Both the position numbers and the translations under genes were made by a program. The notes below the pieces were generated by a model, which was not told the DNA's origin, did no database searches, and saw only the letters and a program-made list of their open reading frames with translations. A DNA stretch of 64,000 nt, from the NCBI RefSeq assembly GCF_009469595.2, contig NZ_SSXV01000030.1, positions 1-64,000 on the forward strand. Reading direction: 5' to 3'. Below are positions 17,064 to 26,804 of the stretch, in pieces; position 1 is the first letter of the stretch; every line of letters starts with the position of its first letter. The stretch comes from Thauera sp. 2A1. GTDB taxonomy: Bacteria > Pseudomonadota > Gammaproteobacteria > Burkholderiales > Rhodocyclaceae.

Positions 17064-18443
17064 ATGTTTCGCCAGACCTATAGACAAGCCTTCGGCCGCG
17101 CGTTGCTGATCGGCGCGACGGCGTGCGCTGCCACGACCGCACAAGCCAACCCTTTCGAGACGACCCTGCCGAACGGCATGAAGCTGATCGTCAAGGAGGA
17201 CCACCGTGCGCCGTCCGCGGTGCACATGGTGTGGTATCGCAGCGGCTCCATGGACGAGGCCGAGGGCGTGTCGGGCGTCGCCCACGTGCTCGAGCACATG
17301 ATGTTCAAGGGCACGAAGAAGGTCGGCCCCGGCGAATTCAACAAGCGCGTGGCCGCCATCGGCGGACGTGACAACGCCTTCACCACCAAGGACTACACCG
17401 CCTATTTCCAGCAGGTGCCGCCGCAGCGACTGGGCGAGATGATGGCGCTGGAAGCCGACCGCATGAAGAACCTCGTCATCTCGGACGACCAGTTCCGGCG
17501 CGAACTCGAAGTCGTCAAGGAGGAACGCCGGCTGCGCACCGACGACCAGCCGCGCTCGCTGGTGTATGAGCAGATCGCCGCCACCGCCTTCCAGGCCCAC
17601 CCATACCGCCGCCCGGTGATCGGCTGGATGACCGACCTCGACACCATGCGCCCGCAGGATGCGCGCGACTGGTACCGGCGCTGGTACACGCCCAACAACG
17701 CCTATCTGGTGGTCGTGGGCGACGTCGACCACAAGGCGGTGTTCCGCATGGCGGCCGAGCATTACGGCAGGATCTCCACGCAGGAACTGCCGGCGCGCCG
17801 CGTATCGGCCGAACCCGAACAGCTCGGCCCGCGCGAGACGGTGGTGAAAGGCCCCGCCGAACTGCCCTACCTGGCGCTGGCCTGGCACGTGCCGGCGCTG
17901 CGCAACCCGGCCTCGGACCGCGATCCCTACGCGTTGCAGATGCTGGCCGCGGTGCTCGACGGCTACGACGGTGCACGCCTCAGCCGCCGTCTGGTGCGCG
18001 ACGCGCGGCTGGCAGTGTCGGCCGGCGCCAGTTACGACGGCTCCGGCCGCGGCCCGTCGCTGTTCTATCTCGACGGCGTGCCCGCGCCGGGCAAGACCGT
18101 CGCCGAGCTTGAAGGCGCGCTGCGTGCTGAACTGCAGCGCATCCGCGACGACGGCGTGAGCGAAGCCGAACTCGCCCGGGTGAAGGCCCAGGCCGTCGCA
18201 TCGCGCGTGTACAAGCGCGACTCGCTGATGGGCCAGGCGATGGAGATCGGCTACCTGGAATCGGCCGGCCTGTCGTGGCGCGACGAGGATCGCCTGCTGG
18301 AAGGCCTGCGCGCGGTCACCGCGGATGAGGTGCAGGCGGTGGCGAAGCGCTACTTCGGCGACGACAGCCTCACCGTCGCGCGACTCGAGCCACAGCCGGC
18401 AACGGCCACCCGCCCCCGCCCGGCCCAGCCGCTGCGCCACTAG
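17064..18443 (+). CDS. M16-family zinc peptidase, catalytic (PqqL/pitrilysin type), exported
   Basis: The 459-residue product starts at ATG 17064 with a signal peptide (RALLIGATACAATTAQA). The zinc-binding inverted motif is HVLEH within VSGVAHVLEHMMFKGT, and the downstream Glu lies in EVVKEERRLR, so it should be an active peptidase. It is followed 40 bp later by a second M16 gene lacking the motif. The two probably form a periplasmic heterodimer of active and regulatory subunits, as in two-chain mitochondrial processing peptidase-like enzymes. Substrate unknown. Confidence 0.92.
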   Translation: MFRQTYRQAFGRALLIGATACAATTAQANPFETTLPNGMKLIVKEDHRAPSAVHMVWYRSGSMDEAEGVSGVAHVLEHMMFKGTKKVGPGEFNKRVAAIGGRDNAFTTKDYTAYFQQVPPQRLGEMMALEADRMKNLVISDDQFRRELEVVKEERRLRTDDQPRSLVYEQIAATAFQAHPYRRPVIGWMTDLDTMRPQDARDWYRRWYTPNNAYLVVVGDVDHKAVFRMAAEHYGRISTQELPARRVSAEPEQLGPRETVVKGPAELPYLALAWHVPALRNPASDRDPYALQMLAAVLDGYDGARLSRRLVRDARLAVSAGASYDGSGRGPSLFYLDGVPAPGKTVAELEGALRAELQRIRDDGVSEAELARVKAQAVASRVYKRDSLMGQAMEIGYLESAGLSWRDEDRLLEGLRAVTADEVQAVAKRYFGDDSLTVARLEPQPATATRPRPAQPLRH

Positions 18444-18483
18444 CAGGCCGCCCGCCGTTTGCTGAACCGGATACCGAATCACC

Positions 18484-19890
18484 ATGACCCAGAAACTGAC
18501 TTTCCGCCTGACCCGCTTCCATGCCGGCACGCTCCTTCAGGGCCTGTTGCTCACCGTCGCGCTCGCCCTGCTGCCCTCGCTTGCGCGGGCGAACCCGCAC
18601 ATCGAGGCATGGACCGCGCCCACCGGGGCACGCGTGCTGTTCGTCGAAAGCCATGCCCTGCCCATCGTCGACATCCAGATCGACTTCGCCGCCGGCAGCG
18701 CACGCGAGCCGGCGGACAAGGCCGGGCTTGCCGGCCTGACGCGCAGCCTGCTCGAGGCCGGAGCAGGCGCGCTCGACGAACAGGCGATCGCCGACCGCAG
18801 CGCCGACATCGGCGCGCAGATCGGCGGCGGCACCGACGATGATCGCACCAACCTCAATGTGCGCAGCCTGTCCTCCGAGGCGGAGCGCGACGCCGCAATC
18901 GAGCTCGCGGCCACGCTGCTGGCGCAGCCGACCTTCCCCGCCCAGGTCCTGGAACGCGAGCGCGCACGCGCGATCGCCGGCCTCAAGGAGGCGCTCACCA
19001 AACCGGCGACGCTGGCGGAGCGGCGCTTCACCGCGCTGAGCTATGCCGGCCACCCCTATGGCCAGCTCACCACGCCGGAGAGCCTCGCAGCGATCAGCCG
19101 CGACGACCTCGTCGCCTTTCATCGCCGGCACTACGGCGCGAGCAACGCCTCCATCGCCATCGTCGGCGATGTCGATCGTGCCACCGCGGAGCACATCGCC
19201 GTCCGCCTGACGAGCGGGCTGCCGCCGGGCGAAGCCGCCACCCCCCTGCCGCCGCCCGCGCAGCCGCGCGCCGAGCGCGTGCATGTGCCCAACCCTTCGG
19301 CGCAGGCCCACATCCTGGTGGGGCTGCCCGGCATGGCGCGCGAGGACGCCGACTACTTCCCGCTGCTGGTAGGCAACTACGTGCTGGGCGGCGGCGGCTT
19401 CGTGTCGCGGCTGACGCGAGAGGTGCGCGAGAAGCGCGGCTACGCCTACAGCGTGTACAGCTACTTCATGCCGCAGCAGGTTCCCGGCCCGTTCCAGATC
19501 GGGCTGCAGACCAAGGGCAGCCAGGCCGAGGATGCGCTTCGCGTGGTGAACGACACCCTGGCCGGGTTCATCGCCCGTGGCCCCAGCGCAGCGGAACTGC
19601 AGGCCGCCAGGGACAACCTCGTCAACGGCTTCGGCCTGCGCCTGGACTCCAACCGCAAGGTGCTCGACTACGTGGCCATGATCGGCTTCTACCGCCTGCC
19701 GCTGGACTGGCTCGACCGCTATCCGCGCAAGGTGGCGGCAGTCACCGCCGAGGAGGTGCGCGATGCCTTCGCACGCCGCGTGCGGCCGGAGCATCTCGTC
19801 ACCGTGATCGCCGGTGGCGACGGCGATCGCGCGCAGGCCACGTCCGCCGCGCCGGCGGCTGCGCCCGCCGAGGCGCCTGCACGCGAATGA
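18484..19890 (+). CDS. M16-family peptidase-like protein, non-catalytic partner, exported
   Basis: The 468-residue product has a signal peptide ending near LPSLARA and M16 folds: GLAGLTRSLLEAGAG sits where the HxxEH motif should be, and no HxxEH is present. Later signals are LSYAGHPYGQLTTPESL, IAIVGDVDR and the glycine-rich VLGGGGFVSRLTREVREKRGYAYSV. It is thus predicted inactive alone and partners the upstream catalytic subunit. The C-terminus is an Ala/Pro tail. The rsmD gene starts 7 bp after its stop, so it is likely one transcript. Confidence 0.92.
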   Translation: MTQKLTFRLTRFHAGTLLQGLLLTVALALLPSLARANPHIEAWTAPTGARVLFVESHALPIVDIQIDFAAGSAREPADKAGLAGLTRSLLEAGAGALDEQAIADRSADIGAQIGGGTDDDRTNLNVRSLSSEAERDAAIELAATLLAQPTFPAQVLERERARAIAGLKEALTKPATLAERRFTALSYAGHPYGQLTTPESLAAISRDDLVAFHRRHYGASNASIAIVGDVDRATAEHIAVRLTSGLPPGEAATPLPPPAQPRAERVHVPNPSAQAHILVGLPGMAREDADYFPLLVGNYVLGGGGFVSRLTREVREKRGYAYSVYSYFMPQQVPGPFQIGLQTKGSQAEDALRVVNDTLAGFIARGPSAAELQAARDNLVNGFGLRLDSNRKVLDYVAMIGFYRLPLDWLDRYPRKVAAVTAEEVRDAFARRVRPEHLVTVIAGGDGDRAQATSAAPAAAPAEAPARE

Positions 19891-19897
19891 GGCGCCA

Positions 19898-20437
19898 ATG
19901 AGCCGCGTCCGCATCGTCGGCGGCGAGTGGCGCTCGCGACTGCTCGACGTTGCCAGCGTGCCCGGCCTGCGGCCCACGCCCGACCGGGTGCGCGAAACGC
20001 TGTTCAACTGGCTCGGCCAGGAACTCGACGGCCTGCGCTGCCTCGACCTCTTCGCCGGCACCGGAATCCTGGGCTTCGAGGCCGCCTCGCGCGGCGCCTC
20101 CGAGGTCGTGCTGGTCGAGCGCGACCCCCACGCGCTCGACGCACTGCACAAGGCCGCAAAGACCCTACAGGCGGCGCAAGTAGAGATCGTGCGCGGCGAT
20201 GCGGTAAGATTCCTCCAAACTACCCATCGCAAGTTCGATGTGGTCTTCCTCGACCCCCCTTACAGGCAGGGCTGGATCGAGCGCGTGAGCCCCCTGATCG
20301 ATCGGGTCCTGGAGCCCGATGGCTGGCTCTACCTCGAGTCGGAGGCGCCTCTGACTCAGCTGGGCCGCTGGCAGGTCGTCAGGCAGGGACACGCGGGACA
20401 GGTGCATTTCCATCTTCTGCGTGGGAGGCAGGAATGA
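19898..20437 (+). CDS. rsmD: 16S rRNA (guanine966-N2)-methyltransferase RsmD
   Basis: The 179-residue product starts at ATG 19898 (MSRVRIVGGEWRSRLL) with a GAGG just upstream. Family motifs are LRPTPDRVRETLFNWL, the SAM-binding LDLFAGTGILGFEAASRGA and the catalytic DPPY in VVFLDPPYRQG. It methylates G966 of 16S rRNA in assembling 30S subunits. It overlaps coaD by 4 bp (ATGA), the common rsmD-coaD arrangement. Confidence 0.95.
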   Translation: MSRVRIVGGEWRSRLLDVASVPGLRPTPDRVRETLFNWLGQELDGLRCLDLFAGTGILGFEAASRGASEVVLVERDPHALDALHKAAKTLQAAQVEIVRGDAVRFLQTTHRKFDVVFLDPPYRQGWIERVSPLIDRVLEPDGWLYLESEAPLTQLGRWQVVRQGHAGQVHFHLLRGRQE

Positions 20438-20925
20438 GGGAAGGTGTAGCAATCTACCCGGGAACGTTCGACCCGTTCACCCGCGGCCACGAGGATCTCG
20501 TGCGCCGCGCCGCACGGTTGTTCGACCGGGTGGTTGTGGGCGTGGCGACAAGCAGCGGGAAGAACCCGATCTTCTCGCTGGAAGAGCGGGTGGACATCGC
20601 GCGCGAGGTCACGGCGCCGATTCCCAATGTGACGGTGGTCGGCTTCGACGGGCTGCTGATGGACTTCCTGTCGTCGCAGAACGCGCGCCTGATCCTGCGC
20701 GGCCTGCGCGCCGTCTCGGACTTCGAGTACGAATTCCAGATGGCGGGCATGAACCGCAAGCTCTTCCCCGACGTCGAAACGGTGTTCCTGACGCCGGCCG
20801 ACGAGTTCATGTTCATTTCCGCAACGATGGTGCGGGAAATCGCCCGCCTCGGCGGCGATGTCAGCAAGTTCGTGCATCCATCGGTGCTTGCGCGCCTGCA
20901 CGACAAGGTCAACCACCGCAAGTAA
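20434..20925 (+). CDS. coaD: Phosphopantetheine adenylyltransferase
   Basis: The 163-residue product catalyses the fourth step of CoA synthesis (4'-phosphopantetheine + ATP to dephospho-CoA). Nucleotidyltransferase motifs are YPGTFDPFTRGHEDL (TxGH, here TRGH), ILRGLRAVSDFEYE and the FISATMVREIA segment. The start ATG 20434 follows GGGAGGCAGGA and overlaps rsmD. The ferredoxin gene follows after 32 bp. Confidence 0.97.
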   Translation: MREGVAIYPGTFDPFTRGHEDLVRRAARLFDRVVVGVATSSGKNPIFSLEERVDIAREVTAPIPNVTVVGFDGLLMDFLSSQNARLILRGLRAVSDFEYEFQMAGMNRKLFPDVETVFLTPADEFMFISATMVREIARLGGDVSKFVHPSVLARLHDKVNHRK

Positions 20926-20957
20926 TTGCAAAAGCGAAAGGCAAGGAAGCGAAAACC

Positions 20958-21209
20958 ATGGCTCTGATGATTACCGACGAATGCATCAACTGCGACGTCT
21001 GCGAACCGGAGTGCCCCAACGGCGCCATTTCCCAGGGCGACGAAATCTACGAGATCGACCCGAACAAGTGCACCGAGTGCGTCGGCCACTTCGACGAGCC
21101 GCAATGCCAGCAGGTGTGCCCGGTCGACTGTATCCCGCTCGACCCCAACCACAAGGAAGACAAGGAACAGCTCATGGAGAAGTTCCTCAAGCTGACCGGC
21201 AAGGCCTGA
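20958..21209 (+). CDS. 2[4Fe-4S] ferredoxin, YfhL type
   Basis: The 83-residue product has two cluster motifs: CINCDVCEPECP near the start, and CTECVGHFDEPQCQQVCPVDC, where the spacing between the second and third Cys is extended by several residues, as in YfhL/Allochromatium-type ferredoxins. These carry electrons at low potential in the cytosol. AAGGAAG precedes ATG 20958. Position after coaD is common in betaproteobacteria. A terminator follows at 21237. Confidence 0.93.
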   Translation: MALMITDECINCDVCEPECPNGAISQGDEIYEIDPNKCTECVGHFDEPQCQQVCPVDCIPLDPNHKEDKEQLMEKFLKLTGKA

Positions 21210-21236
21210 CCCCGCGGCAGGCCCCGCCAGATGACG

Positions 21237-21262
21237 AAAGGCCGGCGATCGCCGGCCTTTCT
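21237..21262 (+). terminator. Terminator after ferredoxin gene
   Basis: AAAGGCCGGC (21237-21246), loop GATC, GCCGGCCTTT (21251-21260). It also reads as a stem on the opposite strand and so could serve the convergent GTPase gene that ends at 21297. Confidence 0.8.
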
Positions 21263-21296
21263 GACTTACGACTTACGCGCGAGCTTCGCCAGGCAC

Positions 21297-23270
21297 TCAG
21301 GCCGCACGGGCCTGCTGCGGGGCCTCGCTCGCGGCGACGCCCAGCGCCGCACGGATGCCCTCCTCCAGCGCGTCGAGCTCGGCGATCAGCGCCAGCACTG
21401 CCTCTTCGCCCTGTTTCAGCTCCTCGACGCGGTCTTCCAGCGTGTCGGTGGCCTGGTGGATGCGCTTGACGCTCTCGAGCCGGCGCTTGAGCTGGATCTG
21501 GTACTCGCGCACCTGCGTCTCCAGCGGTGACATCACCGCGCGCAGCCATTGTTCGATGTCGCGATTGGCCACCTCGAAGGTCTGTCGCGCCTGCACCGCG
21601 ATGGTTTCGAAGAACTTCTGCGTCAGCGCGTGCTTCTCGGTGGTGACGAGGGTCAGCGCGGTGTTGATCTGGCGGTTGAAGGCCGCTTCCAGGCGGTCGA
21701 TTTCCTTTTCGTAGCGCAGCGTCGAGAAGCCGACCGGAGAAGCGAGCTTGAGCCCGTGCTCGATCGCGAAGCGCCTGTACATCGCGTCCAGCATGCGGGT
21801 GATCTCGCCGATCTCGTCGGTGGAGCGGCGCAAGTTGTCGCGCAGGTGGGTGAAGAATCCTTCCATCGCATCGCGCAGGCCCCTGGTGAAGGTCGAATCG
21901 AGCATCGCCTCGCGCGTGCGCCGCGTCTCGTCGCGCAGCGCATCCATGCCGATGTGCGCAAACAGGCTGTTGGTGAGGTCGGAGAACACCGAGCGCACCG
22001 CGTAGTACTTCTGCAGGCCCTGCTCGAATTCGTCCTTCTCGGTGCGGATCTTGCGCATCATGTATTCGATGACGCTCTGGTTCTTGCCGCGCAGGTCGGT
22101 GAGCTCCTGCAGTTGCTCGCGCAACCCGGACAGCCGCGCCTCCAGCAGCACCCGCGTCTGCCGCGCGACGTCGCGGGTTTCGCCCAGCGTGTCGTCGCGC
22201 ACGATGTCCTGCTTGGTCGGCAGCAGGTCTTCGGTCAGCGCGCGCTCGAGTTCGGGCAGGCGGCTGCGCGCCAGCAGCGCGGCATCGTCATTGACGCGCG
22301 CGACGAGCCCCTTCTGTGCCGACACCGGGAACACCGTCGCGCGGTCGATCTCCAGCGTGTCCGACACGGCGCGCACCTGGCTGTCGATCTCTTCGCCGAT
22401 CTGCTCGTCGTCGCGCAGGCCGTCCCACAGCCCGTCGATCTTGTTCAGCACCACCAGCCGTCCCTTGCGGCTGGCCTGGCCGGGATGGACGTATTCGCGC
22501 CATACCGCCAGATCGCTTTGCGTCACACCGGTATCGGCAGCGAGGATGAACAGCACGGCATGCGCATTGGGCAGCAACGACAGCGTCAGCTCGGGCTCCG
22601 CACCGATGGCGTTGAGGCCCGGCGTGTCGAGCACCACCAGCCCCTGCTCCAGCAGCGGATGCGGGAACTGCACCACCGCATGACGCCAGCTCGGGATCTC
22701 GACCTTGTCGTCGCTGCCCGGCTTGAGGCCGGTCTCGCCCTTGGGGTCGATCCTGAAACCAAGCTGCACGGCCTCGGCCTGCGTCACCCGCTCGGTGTCG
22801 CCAACGCGGGCGAGCGCCACCTGCAATTCGGTCGCCTCCAGCGAGCGCAGCGGAAACACATGCCACTCGTCGGCAAAACGCTTCAGCTCGCTGACCGGCG
22901 CCCGCAATGCGCGCGTGCGGATCGGCAGCAGGCGCACTTCGGGCTGCGCGTCGCGCGTCCATTGCAGCTCGGTAGGGCACATCGTGGTGCGACCCGCGCT
23001 CGAGGGCAGGATGCGGTCACGATAATTGGCGAAGAAGATCGCGTTGATCAGCTCCGACTTGCCGCGCGAGAACTCGGCGACGAAGGCGACGGTGAGCTTG
23101 TCGTCGCGCAGGCGTTCGAGCAGGTACTGCAGCCGCAGGTCGGCCTGCACGTCGCCCACCTCGTTGCGCGTGAGCCAGTTGCGCAGCCTTGCCACCGCAT
23201 CGGCGGCGCCGCTGCGCCAGCGGCTGTAGGAAGAAAACTGGTCGGCCAGATTCACGATCGGAGCGTTCAT
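21297..23270 (-). CDS. Dynamin-like GTPase-domain protein
   Basis: The 657-residue product has an N-terminal GTPase domain: P-loop EFSRGKSELINAI, DTPGLNAIG (G3) and VVLNKIDGLWD (G4). A long helical region follows (about 350-640), including a stretch of charged heptads (QELTDLRGKNQSVIEYMMRK) and a coiled-coil C-terminus (ATDTLEDRVEELKQGEEAVL). This is the bacterial dynamin-like/DUF-type organisation. Such proteins remodel or protect membranes; its role here is unknown. It stands alone, convergent with the ferredoxin operon. Confidence 0.88.
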   Translation of the reverse strand: MNAPIVNLADQFSSYSRWRSGAADAVARLRNWLTRNEVGDVQADLRLQYLLERLRDDKLTVAFVAEFSRGKSELINAIFFANYRDRILPSSAGRTTMCPTELQWTRDAQPEVRLLPIRTRALRAPVSELKRFADEWHVFPLRSLEATELQVALARVGDTERVTQAEAVQLGFRIDPKGETGLKPGSDDKVEIPSWRHAVVQFPHPLLEQGLVVLDTPGLNAIGAEPELTLSLLPNAHAVLFILAADTGVTQSDLAVWREYVHPGQASRKGRLVVLNKIDGLWDGLRDDEQIGEEIDSQVRAVSDTLEIDRATVFPVSAQKGLVARVNDDAALLARSRLPELERALTEDLLPTKQDIVRDDTLGETRDVARQTRVLLEARLSGLREQLQELTDLRGKNQSVIEYMMRKIRTEKDEFEQGLQKYYAVRSVFSDLTNSLFAHIGMDALRDETRRTREAMLDSTFTRGLRDAMEGFFTHLRDNLRRSTDEIGEITRMLDAMYRRFAIEHGLKLASPVGFSTLRYEKEIDRLEAAFNRQINTALTLVTTEKHALTQKFFETIAVQARQTFEVANRDIEQWLRAVMSPLETQVREYQIQLKRRLESVKRIHQATDTLEDRVEELKQGEEAVLALIAELDALEEGIRAALGVAASEAPQQARAA

Positions 23271-23442
23271 TGCGCAGGCTACGGCAGGGTTGGGAACACG
23301 ACGCGGCGGACGGGGCTCGCACCGGATACAGCGTCAGCATAGCCATGTTCGCGCTTGCCGGCCATGCTCGCCGCGCGCGCCGCGGACCGGCGGCGCCGAG
23401 CGTCCGACGAGCGCTCGCGACCGCCGCCGCGGCTCGATGCCC

Positions 23443-24261
23443 TCAGCCGCGCCGCTGGCAGTGCGGACAGAAATACGTCGCGCGCTGGCCGCTGACGACG
23501 CGGCGGACCGGACCAACGCAGATGCGGCAGGGCTCGCCGTCGCGGCCATAGACGAAATACTGCTGCTGGAAATAGCCCGGCTTGCCGTCGCCGCCGACGA
23601 AATCGCGCAACGTGCTGCCACCGGCGGCGATCGCCGCGCGCAGGGTTTCGCGCACCGCCTCGACGAGGCGCGCGCAACGCTGCGGCCCGAGCCTGCCGGC
23701 AGCCGTCATCGGGTGGATGCGGGCGCGGAACAGGCTCTCGGACGCGTAGATGTTGCCCACACCGACCACCCGCCGGCTGTCCATCAGCACGTGCTTGATC
23801 GGCGCGCGCAGCCCGCGCGTGACGCGGTGCAGCCAGGCCGCATCGAACTCGTCGCCGAGCGGCTCGGGACCAAGGTGCGCGAGCAGCGGATGCGCGTCCG
23901 CGTCGCCCGGCTGCCACACGACCATGCCGAAACGCCGCGGATCGCGCAGCCGCAGCGCAAGCTCGCCGAACACGAAGTCGACATGATCGTGCCTCCCCGG
24001 CGGCTGCGCAGCCGGCACCACGCGCAGGCTGCCCGACATGCCCAGGTGGACGATGACCACGCCGGCGCCGAAGTCGAACAGCAGGTACTTCGCGCGCCGC
24101 GACACGCCCTGCAGCCGCGCGCCGACGATGCGCGCCGGCAGATCCTCGGGCACCGGCTGGCGCAGGCGCGGGTTGCGCACCACCAGCGCGCTCAGCACCC
24201 GGCCCTCGGCGTGCGGACGCACCCCATTGCAGGTGGTTTCGACTTCGGGCAGCTCGGGCAT
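23443..24261 (-). CDS. mutM: Formamidopyrimidine-DNA glycosylase
   Basis: The 272-residue product starts at ATG 24261. MPELPEVET supplies the catalytic Pro2 and Glu3, and GVGNIYASE is the helix-two-turn-helix signature. The C-terminal zinc finger has CRICVGP and CPHCQ. It excises 8-oxoguanine and FaPy lesions with AP-lyase activity. The longer frame upstream (to 24372) would put Pro2 inside the chain and is wrong. It diverges from the TPR gene. Confidence 0.97.
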   Translation of the reverse strand: MPELPEVETTCNGVRPHAEGRVLSALVVRNPRLRQPVPEDLPARIVGARLQGVSRRAKYLLFDFGAGVVIVHLGMSGSLRVVPAAQPPGRHDHVDFVFGELALRLRDPRRFGMVVWQPGDADAHPLLAHLGPEPLGDEFDAAWLHRVTRGLRAPIKHVLMDSRRVVGVGNIYASESLFRARIHPMTAAGRLGPQRCARLVEAVRETLRAAIAAGGSTLRDFVGGDGKPGYFQQQYFVYGRDGEPCRICVGPVRRVVSGQRATYFCPHCQRRG

Positions 24262-24478
24262 GACGGTCCGGAACGAATGCAGGCGGCGGGGACGGGAGGC
24301 TGGACGCAAGCACCCCAGCCCAGCCACGCGAGCGCGGCTGGCTTGCAGGCGCAGCGTCAATCTGCCTAACATGAAGCGAACTGAATTCTAGTTCAGCCAT
24401 CCAACGGCCGTCATCGCCCGGCCGGCTTGTCCGTCCAGACAAGCGATGCGCCTCGATCTCGTCCGCCGGACCGTATTC

Positions 24479-26188
24479 ATGACTTTCAAGTTTGCCCGCT
24501 TTGCCCGCCGGACGGCTCTGGCCATCGCAATCGGCCTGGGCTCCGCCGCATCCATCGCCGCCGACAAGCCCAGGGCCGCAGACCCACTGCCCGCGCAGGA
24601 GCTCACGGCGCGCACGCTCTACGAGCTGTTGCTGGCCGAGATTGCAGGTGCGCGCGGCCAGATCAGTCTTTCCACCCAGCTCTACCTCGACCTCGCCCGC
24701 AATACGCGCGACCCGCGCATCGCCCGGCGCGCCACCGAGGTGGCGATGTTCGCGCGCAACCTCGAGGCGACGAGCCAGGCTGCACGGCTGTGGGCGGAAG
24801 TCGCGCCCGATTCCGCAGATGCGCGCCGCATCCTTTCGAGCATGTCGGCCGGCACCAATGGCAGCCTGGAAGAAGTCCAGGCACAGCTCGCGCGCGCCCT
24901 CGCCTCGCACCCCGAGCGCCTCGCGCAGAACCTGCTGAGTCTCAATCGCGCGCTGGCGCGCATCGACGACAAGCAGGCGGTGCAGGCGATGATCAACCGC
25001 CTGACCGACCCCTACCTCGATCTGCCGGAGGCACATTTCGCGCGCGCCCAGGCTGCGATGGTCGCGCAGGACCCGATGGAAGCGGCAGCAGCGCTCGACA
25101 CCGCGCTCGGGCTGCGCCCCGACTGGGAGCCTGCCATCCTGTTCAAGGCGCAGGTGCTGCAGCACAGCGGCGCAGCAGAGGAGGCGCTGCGGCAGATCGA
25201 ATCGGCGCTCGCACGCCATCCCGAGAGCCGCAACCTGCAGGTGGCGCGCGCCCGCGCCTTGGTGGGCGTCAAGCGCTACGAGGAGGCCCGCGCCGAATTC
25301 CGCCGCCTGCTCGAAGCTGCGCCGAACGACGGCGATCTGCTGTTCGCCGCGGGCCTGTTGTCGGAGCAGCTCAACGACACGGCCGACGCCGAGGCGCAAT
25401 TCACCCGCGCGCTCGCTGCCGGCCACGCCGAACAGGACTTGATCCGCCTGCACCTGGGGCAGCTCGCCGAGGGCCGCGGTGATGGCACCACCGCGCGCAA
25501 GTGGCTCGATGAGGTGCGCTCGCCCGAACACCGCGCGGAAGCGGTGATCCGCAGCGCACAGAGCCTCGCCCGCGAGGGCCGCATCGACGAGGCGCGCCAG
25601 CGCCTGAAAGACGAGCAAGGCGACGGAGCCACCCGGCGGCGCTACGTGCTCGCCGAAGCCCAGTTGCTGCGCGACGCCGAGCGTCCCGCGGAGGCGCTGG
25701 AAGTGGTGGACGCCGCGCTGCGCGGCTCGCCCGACGATGTGGACCTGCTCTACGAGGCGGCGATGCTGGCCGAACGCCTCGACCGCATCAAGGTGATGGA
25801 AGCCCGCCTGCGCCGCGTGATCACGCTCAAGCCCGACCATGCCCACGCCTTCAACGCGCTTGGCTACTCGCTGGCCGACCGCGGCCTGCGGCTGAAGGAG
25901 GCCGAATCCCTGATCACACGCGCGCTGGAGCTGTCGCCCGACGATCCCTTCATCCTCGACAGCATGGGTTGGGTGCGCTTTCGCCGCGGCGACGGCGCCG
26001 GGGCGCTGGGCCATCTCGAGCGCGCCTATCGCATGCGCCAGGACCCCGAGATCGCCGCCCACCTCGGCGAGGTGTTGTGGAGCCTGCGCCGGCGTGACGA
26101 AGCCAGCCGCCTGTTCGACGAGGCGCTCGCCGCCCATCCGGACAACAAGCAGCTTCGCGACACCGTGCGGCGCCTGCGCAGCCGATGA
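24479..26188 (+). CDS. Exported tetratricopeptide-repeat protein
   Basis: The product is 569 residues from ATG 24479, where MTFKFARFARRTALAIAIGL makes a good signal peptide cleaved near SIAADK. ATG 24446 would add 11 residues and spoil the signal; neither has a clear Shine-Dalgarno. The rest is a TPR solenoid, with repeats such as NALGYSLADRGLRLKEAESL and ALELSPDDPFILDSMGWVRF. Proteins of this kind directly precede lolB-ispE in betaproteobacteria and are presumed periplasmic or outer-membrane assembly scaffolds; no enzymatic motif is seen. It overlaps lolB by 4 bp. Confidence 0.85.
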   Translation: MTFKFARFARRTALAIAIGLGSAASIAADKPRAADPLPAQELTARTLYELLLAEIAGARGQISLSTQLYLDLARNTRDPRIARRATEVAMFARNLEATSQAARLWAEVAPDSADARRILSSMSAGTNGSLEEVQAQLARALASHPERLAQNLLSLNRALARIDDKQAVQAMINRLTDPYLDLPEAHFARAQAAMVAQDPMEAAAALDTALGLRPDWEPAILFKAQVLQHSGAAEEALRQIESALARHPESRNLQVARARALVGVKRYEEARAEFRRLLEAAPNDGDLLFAAGLLSEQLNDTADAEAQFTRALAAGHAEQDLIRLHLGQLAEGRGDGTTARKWLDEVRSPEHRAEAVIRSAQSLAREGRIDEARQRLKDEQGDGATRRRYVLAEAQLLRDAERPAEALEVVDAALRGSPDDVDLLYEAAMLAERLDRIKVMEARLRRVITLKPDHAHAFNALGYSLADRGLRLKEAESLITRALELSPDDPFILDSMGWVRFRRGDGAGALGHLERAYRMRQDPEIAAHLGEVLWSLRRRDEASRLFDEALAAHPDNKQLRDTVRRLRSR

Positions 26189-26796
26189 GGGCAGCCATCC
26201 AGAGGACGCCGGGCCGACTGCGCGCCGACGCGCTTCGGCTGCTCGCCGCGCTGCTGGCCGCGGCCACGCTGTCGGCCTGTGCGCCGCTGCAACCGTCCCA
26301 CGCTCCGGTCGCGGAACGCCATGCGGCAACGGCCTTCGAACTCGAAGGCCGCATGTCGGCCAGCGACGGCAGCCGCGCCGCGAGCGGCCGTGTCGAATGG
26401 CAGCACGCGCCTGCCTCCGACACCTGGACGGTGTTCACCCCGCTCGGCCAGATCGCCGCGCGCCTGCAAAGCGATGCCGGCGGCGCCCGACTGACCGATG
26501 CCAACGGCCAGTCGCTCGATGCCTCCCACGCCGACGCCCTGCTGCCCCAGGTGCTGGGCGTGGAAGTGCCGGTCGCCCGACTCCCCGACTGGGTGCAGGC
26601 GACGCCCGCCGACGGCGCGGAAGTTCGCGGCCGCGACGCGGTCGGCCGCCCCGCGCTGGTGATCGACCAGGGCTGGCGCATCGACTACCTCGAGTACGCG
26701 GGCCCCGGCGCGGAAGCGCCCCCCGCGCGCATCGACATCTCGCGTGGCGACGCACGCATCCGCCTGATCGTCGACACCTGGACGCCACTGCCCTGA
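26185..26796 (+). CDS. lolB: Outer-membrane lipoprotein receptor LolB
   Basis: The 203-residue product has a signal with lipobox LSAC (LAAATLSACAPLQP). The mature part shows FELEGRMSASDGSRAASGRVEWQ-like strands and a C-terminal RIDISRGDARIRLIVDTW, fitting the LolB half-barrel that accepts lipoproteins from LolA and inserts them into the outer membrane. Position between a TPR gene and ispE is the usual one. It overlaps the TPR gene by ATGA. Confidence 0.92.
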   Translation: MRAAIQRTPGRLRADALRLLAALLAAATLSACAPLQPSHAPVAERHAATAFELEGRMSASDGSRAASGRVEWQHAPASDTWTVFTPLGQIAARLQSDAGGARLTDANGQSLDASHADALLPQVLGVEVPVARLPDWVQATPADGAEVRGRDAVGRPALVIDQGWRIDYLEYAGPGAEAPPARIDISRGDARIRLIVDTWTPLP

Positions 26797-26804
26797 ACAC
26801 GCGC

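Noticed and set aside
23279..26329. 1016-codon frame on the - strand opposite mutM and the TPR gene
   Set aside because: It crosses mutM in another phase and is antisense to the TPR protein. Composition is that of a high-GC shadow.
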